7,042 nt of DNA from Clostridia bacterium (lineage in GTDB: Bacteria > Bacillota > Clostridia > Christensenellales > Pumilibacteraceae), in the NCBI GenBank assembly GCA_900762945.1, contig CAAFIN010000319.1, forward strand, positions 1-7,042, given 5' to 3'. The stretch's first letter is position 1, and each line of letters begins with the position of its first letter. Positions 6,608 to 7,042 of the stretch are shown here, one piece after another. The position numbers were made by a program, and so were the translations under genes. The notes under the pieces were generated by a model, which did no database searches, had not been told where the DNA came from, and worked only from the letters and a program-made list of their open reading frames with translations.

Positions 6608-6741
6608 TTTTTCTATTGTTCTCCGTGACAAAGATTTGCCGCGGCGGATTTCGCGCCCGCTTCGGCGATCGGTTGTATACACGGCGGAGTGTCGCGTTTT
6701 CGGCGCGACGTACGAGGTTTTTCCGGACCCTTCCGCCAACT
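6608..6741 (-). promoter_or_regulatory. Long structured 5' leader of the c-di-GMP operon
   Basis: The predicted start of transcription near 6741 and the ATG at 6607 leave about 134 nt of untranslated leader. Read on the minus strand, it contains a perfect hairpin GTCGCG-CCGAAAA-CGCGAC (6709-6691). Its 5' GGCGGA (6737-6732) can pair with either of two downstream TCCGCC copies (6688-6683 or 6648-6643), so two mutually exclusive folds are possible. I do not recognise the c-di-GMP-I or c-di-GMP-II riboswitch cores or any other known class. GC-rich sequence makes chance pairing common, so the regulatory reading is tentative. Confidence 0.3.
6673..6681. promoter_or_regulatory. Downstream copy of the TTGTATACA palindromic motif
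   Basis: TTGTATACA contains the perfect 8-bp palindrome TGTATACA (6674-6681). An identical 9-mer lies 81 bp away inside the promoter at 6754-6762. This copy lies within the transcribed leader. It could be a second operator that allows looping or roadblock repression. The binding protein is unknown. Confidence 0.4.
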
Positions 6742-6747
6742 TAACTG

Positions 6748-6777
6748 ATTATATTGTATACATAATACAGTTGTCAA
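6748..6777 (-). promoter_or_regulatory. Sigma-A promoter of the cyclase-phosphodiesterase operon
   Basis: On the minus strand a perfect TTGACA (6777-6772) and a perfect TATAAT (6753-6748) are separated by 18 bp. This is the strongest promoter-like sequence in the window and points at the cyclase gene. It would start transcription near 6741. Confidence 0.8.
6754..6762. promoter_or_regulatory. TTGTATACA palindrome inside the promoter spacer
   Basis: TGTATACA (6755-6762) is a perfect 8-bp palindrome located between the -35 and -10 boxes of the cyclase promoter, where a bound repressor would block RNA polymerase. The GT...AC symmetry resembles operators of GntR-family regulators, but this is only a resemblance. 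The same 9-mer is repeated at 6673-6681. Confidence 0.45.
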
Positions 6778-6847
6778 GTAAAATAAGACTTGTCTCGCGG
6801 TGCGGCGGCGATTTCGGTACGAAAATCCGCGTTTCGGGACGAGTTTA

Positions 6848-6879
6848 CCGCCGAAAAACGCTTGATTAAACCTCGGCGG
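6848..6879. promoter_or_regulatory. Inverted repeat flanking the -35 box of the rightward promoter
   Basis: CCGCCGA (6848-6854) and TCGGCGG (6873-6879) form a perfect 7-bp inverted repeat with an 18-bp centre that contains the TTGATT -35 box. The placement suits an operator. It is not followed by a T-run on either strand, so it is unlikely to be a terminator. Confidence 0.35.
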
Positions 6880-6890
6880 GGTAGTATAAT
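6862..6890 (+). promoter_or_regulatory. Promoter for the right-edge metallophosphoesterase-like gene
   Basis: TTGATT (6862-6867) and a perfect TATAAT (6885-6890) are separated by exactly 17 bp. Transcription would start near 6897 and give a leader of about 64 nt before the ATG at 6961. Confidence 0.7.
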
Positions 6891-6903
6891 AGGTAGTATA
6901 ATA
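6880..6903 (+). repeat. Perfect 12-bp tandem duplication carrying the -10 box
   Basis: GGTAGTATAATA is repeated twice head to tail without a mismatch, and each copy contains TATAAT (6885-6890 and 6897-6902). Only the first copy has a -35 at the right distance; the second would be 29 bp from it. Slippage duplication is the simplest origin. Confidence 0.85.
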
Positions 6904-6911
6904 GGAAAGCG

Positions 6912-6931
6912 GCGGGGCGAAAAACGCCCGC
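6912..6931 (+). other. Leader hairpin upstream of the right-edge gene
   Basis: GGGCG (6915-6919), a loop of five A, and CGCCC (6925-6929) form a 5-bp GC stem. It extends by two more pairs if G6914 bulges out. No T-run follows, so it is not a terminator. It lies near the predicted 5' end of the transcript and could stabilise the mRNA. Confidence 0.4.
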
Positions 6932-6960
6932 GCTATCTATAAAATTCAAGAGGCGGAGTA

Positions 6961-7042
6961 ATGAAAGAAACCCAAAAAAAATCGCTGACGGCGTTCTGTT
7001 TCACCGATATTCACAATCAGCAAGCCATGCTCGATTATCCCA
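6961..7042 (+). CDS. Metallophosphoesterase-like protein, N-terminus only (runs off the right edge)
   Basis: Only 27 complete codons are present. The start is clear: GGAG lies six bases or so upstream of the ATG, and a good promoter lies at 6862-6890. The visible protein begins with a lysine-rich stretch and then AFCFTDIHNQ, which matches the first metal-binding motif (D-x-H) that opens calcineurin-like metallophosphoesterases. The D and H would be D16 and H18. Substrate and full domain structure lie outside the window. It is divergent from the c-di-GMP operon; whether it acts on a nucleotide, lipid or protein cannot be judged. Confidence 0.55.
   Translation, partial: MKETQKKSLTAFCFTDIHNQQAMLDYP

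Noticed and set aside
6608..6739. TTG start at 6739 for the diguanylate cyclase (44 extra residues)
   Set aside because: The TTG falls at the predicted transcription start, has no ribosome binding site, and the added residues are Arg/Ser-rich and unlike the hydrophobic N-terminus that follows.
6608..6741. c-di-GMP riboswitch in the cyclase leader
   Set aside because: The conserved GEMM core and tetraloop-receptor elements are not seen; only generic GC-rich stems are present.

Overview
The window looks like a chromosomal stretch from an anaerobic gut-type member of Bacillota (Clostridia, possibly the Christensenellales). This placement is an inference. It rests on strong GGAGG-type ribosome binding sites, sigma-A-like promoters (TTGACA/TATAAT), G/C-ending codons combined with AT-rich intergenic DNA, and short modular hairpin repeats between genes. 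No mobile element, CRISPR array, rRNA or tRNA is visible.

Layout. At the left edge (1-88, minus) is only the N-terminus of an unidentified protein. A divergent promoter region (89-247) separates it from a tight three-gene operon on the plus strand: an enolase-superfamily sugar-acid dehydratase resembling galactonate dehydratase (248-1408), a cytoplasmic GH39-like clan GH-A glycosidase (1420-2844), and a short-chain dehydrogenase/reductase (2848-3630). Together they suggest that an imported glycoside or oligosaccharide is cleaved inside the cell, the sugar is oxidised by the SDR, and the resulting aldonate is dehydrated to a 2-keto-3-deoxy acid. The substrate and order of steps are inferred, and no transporter, kinase or aldolase lies in the window.

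A 139-bp convergent spacer (3631-3769) holds three copies of a GAGTGATATT-plus-hairpin repeat, two direct and one inverted. Next comes a minus-strand two-gene c-di-GMP unit: an integral-membrane diguanylate cyclase with an intact GGDEF motif (5468-6607), followed 12 bp later by a cytosolic PAS-like/degenerate-GGDEF/EAL phosphodiesterase (3770-5455). Synthesis and breakdown of the same second messenger are thus encoded on one transcript.

The 353-bp region 6608-6960 is divergent and regulatory. It holds a near-consensus promoter for the c-di-GMP genes, two copies of a TTGTATACA palindromic motif, a roughly 134-nt structured leader, and a promoter with a tandemly duplicated -10 box. That last promoter serves the gene at 6961, which runs off the right edge and begins like a calcineurin-type metallophosphoesterase.

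No clearly novel system is present. The points most worth checking are the regulatory architecture of the c-di-GMP unit, the modular intergenic repeats, and the uncharacterised glycosidase-oxidoreductase-dehydratase cassette.
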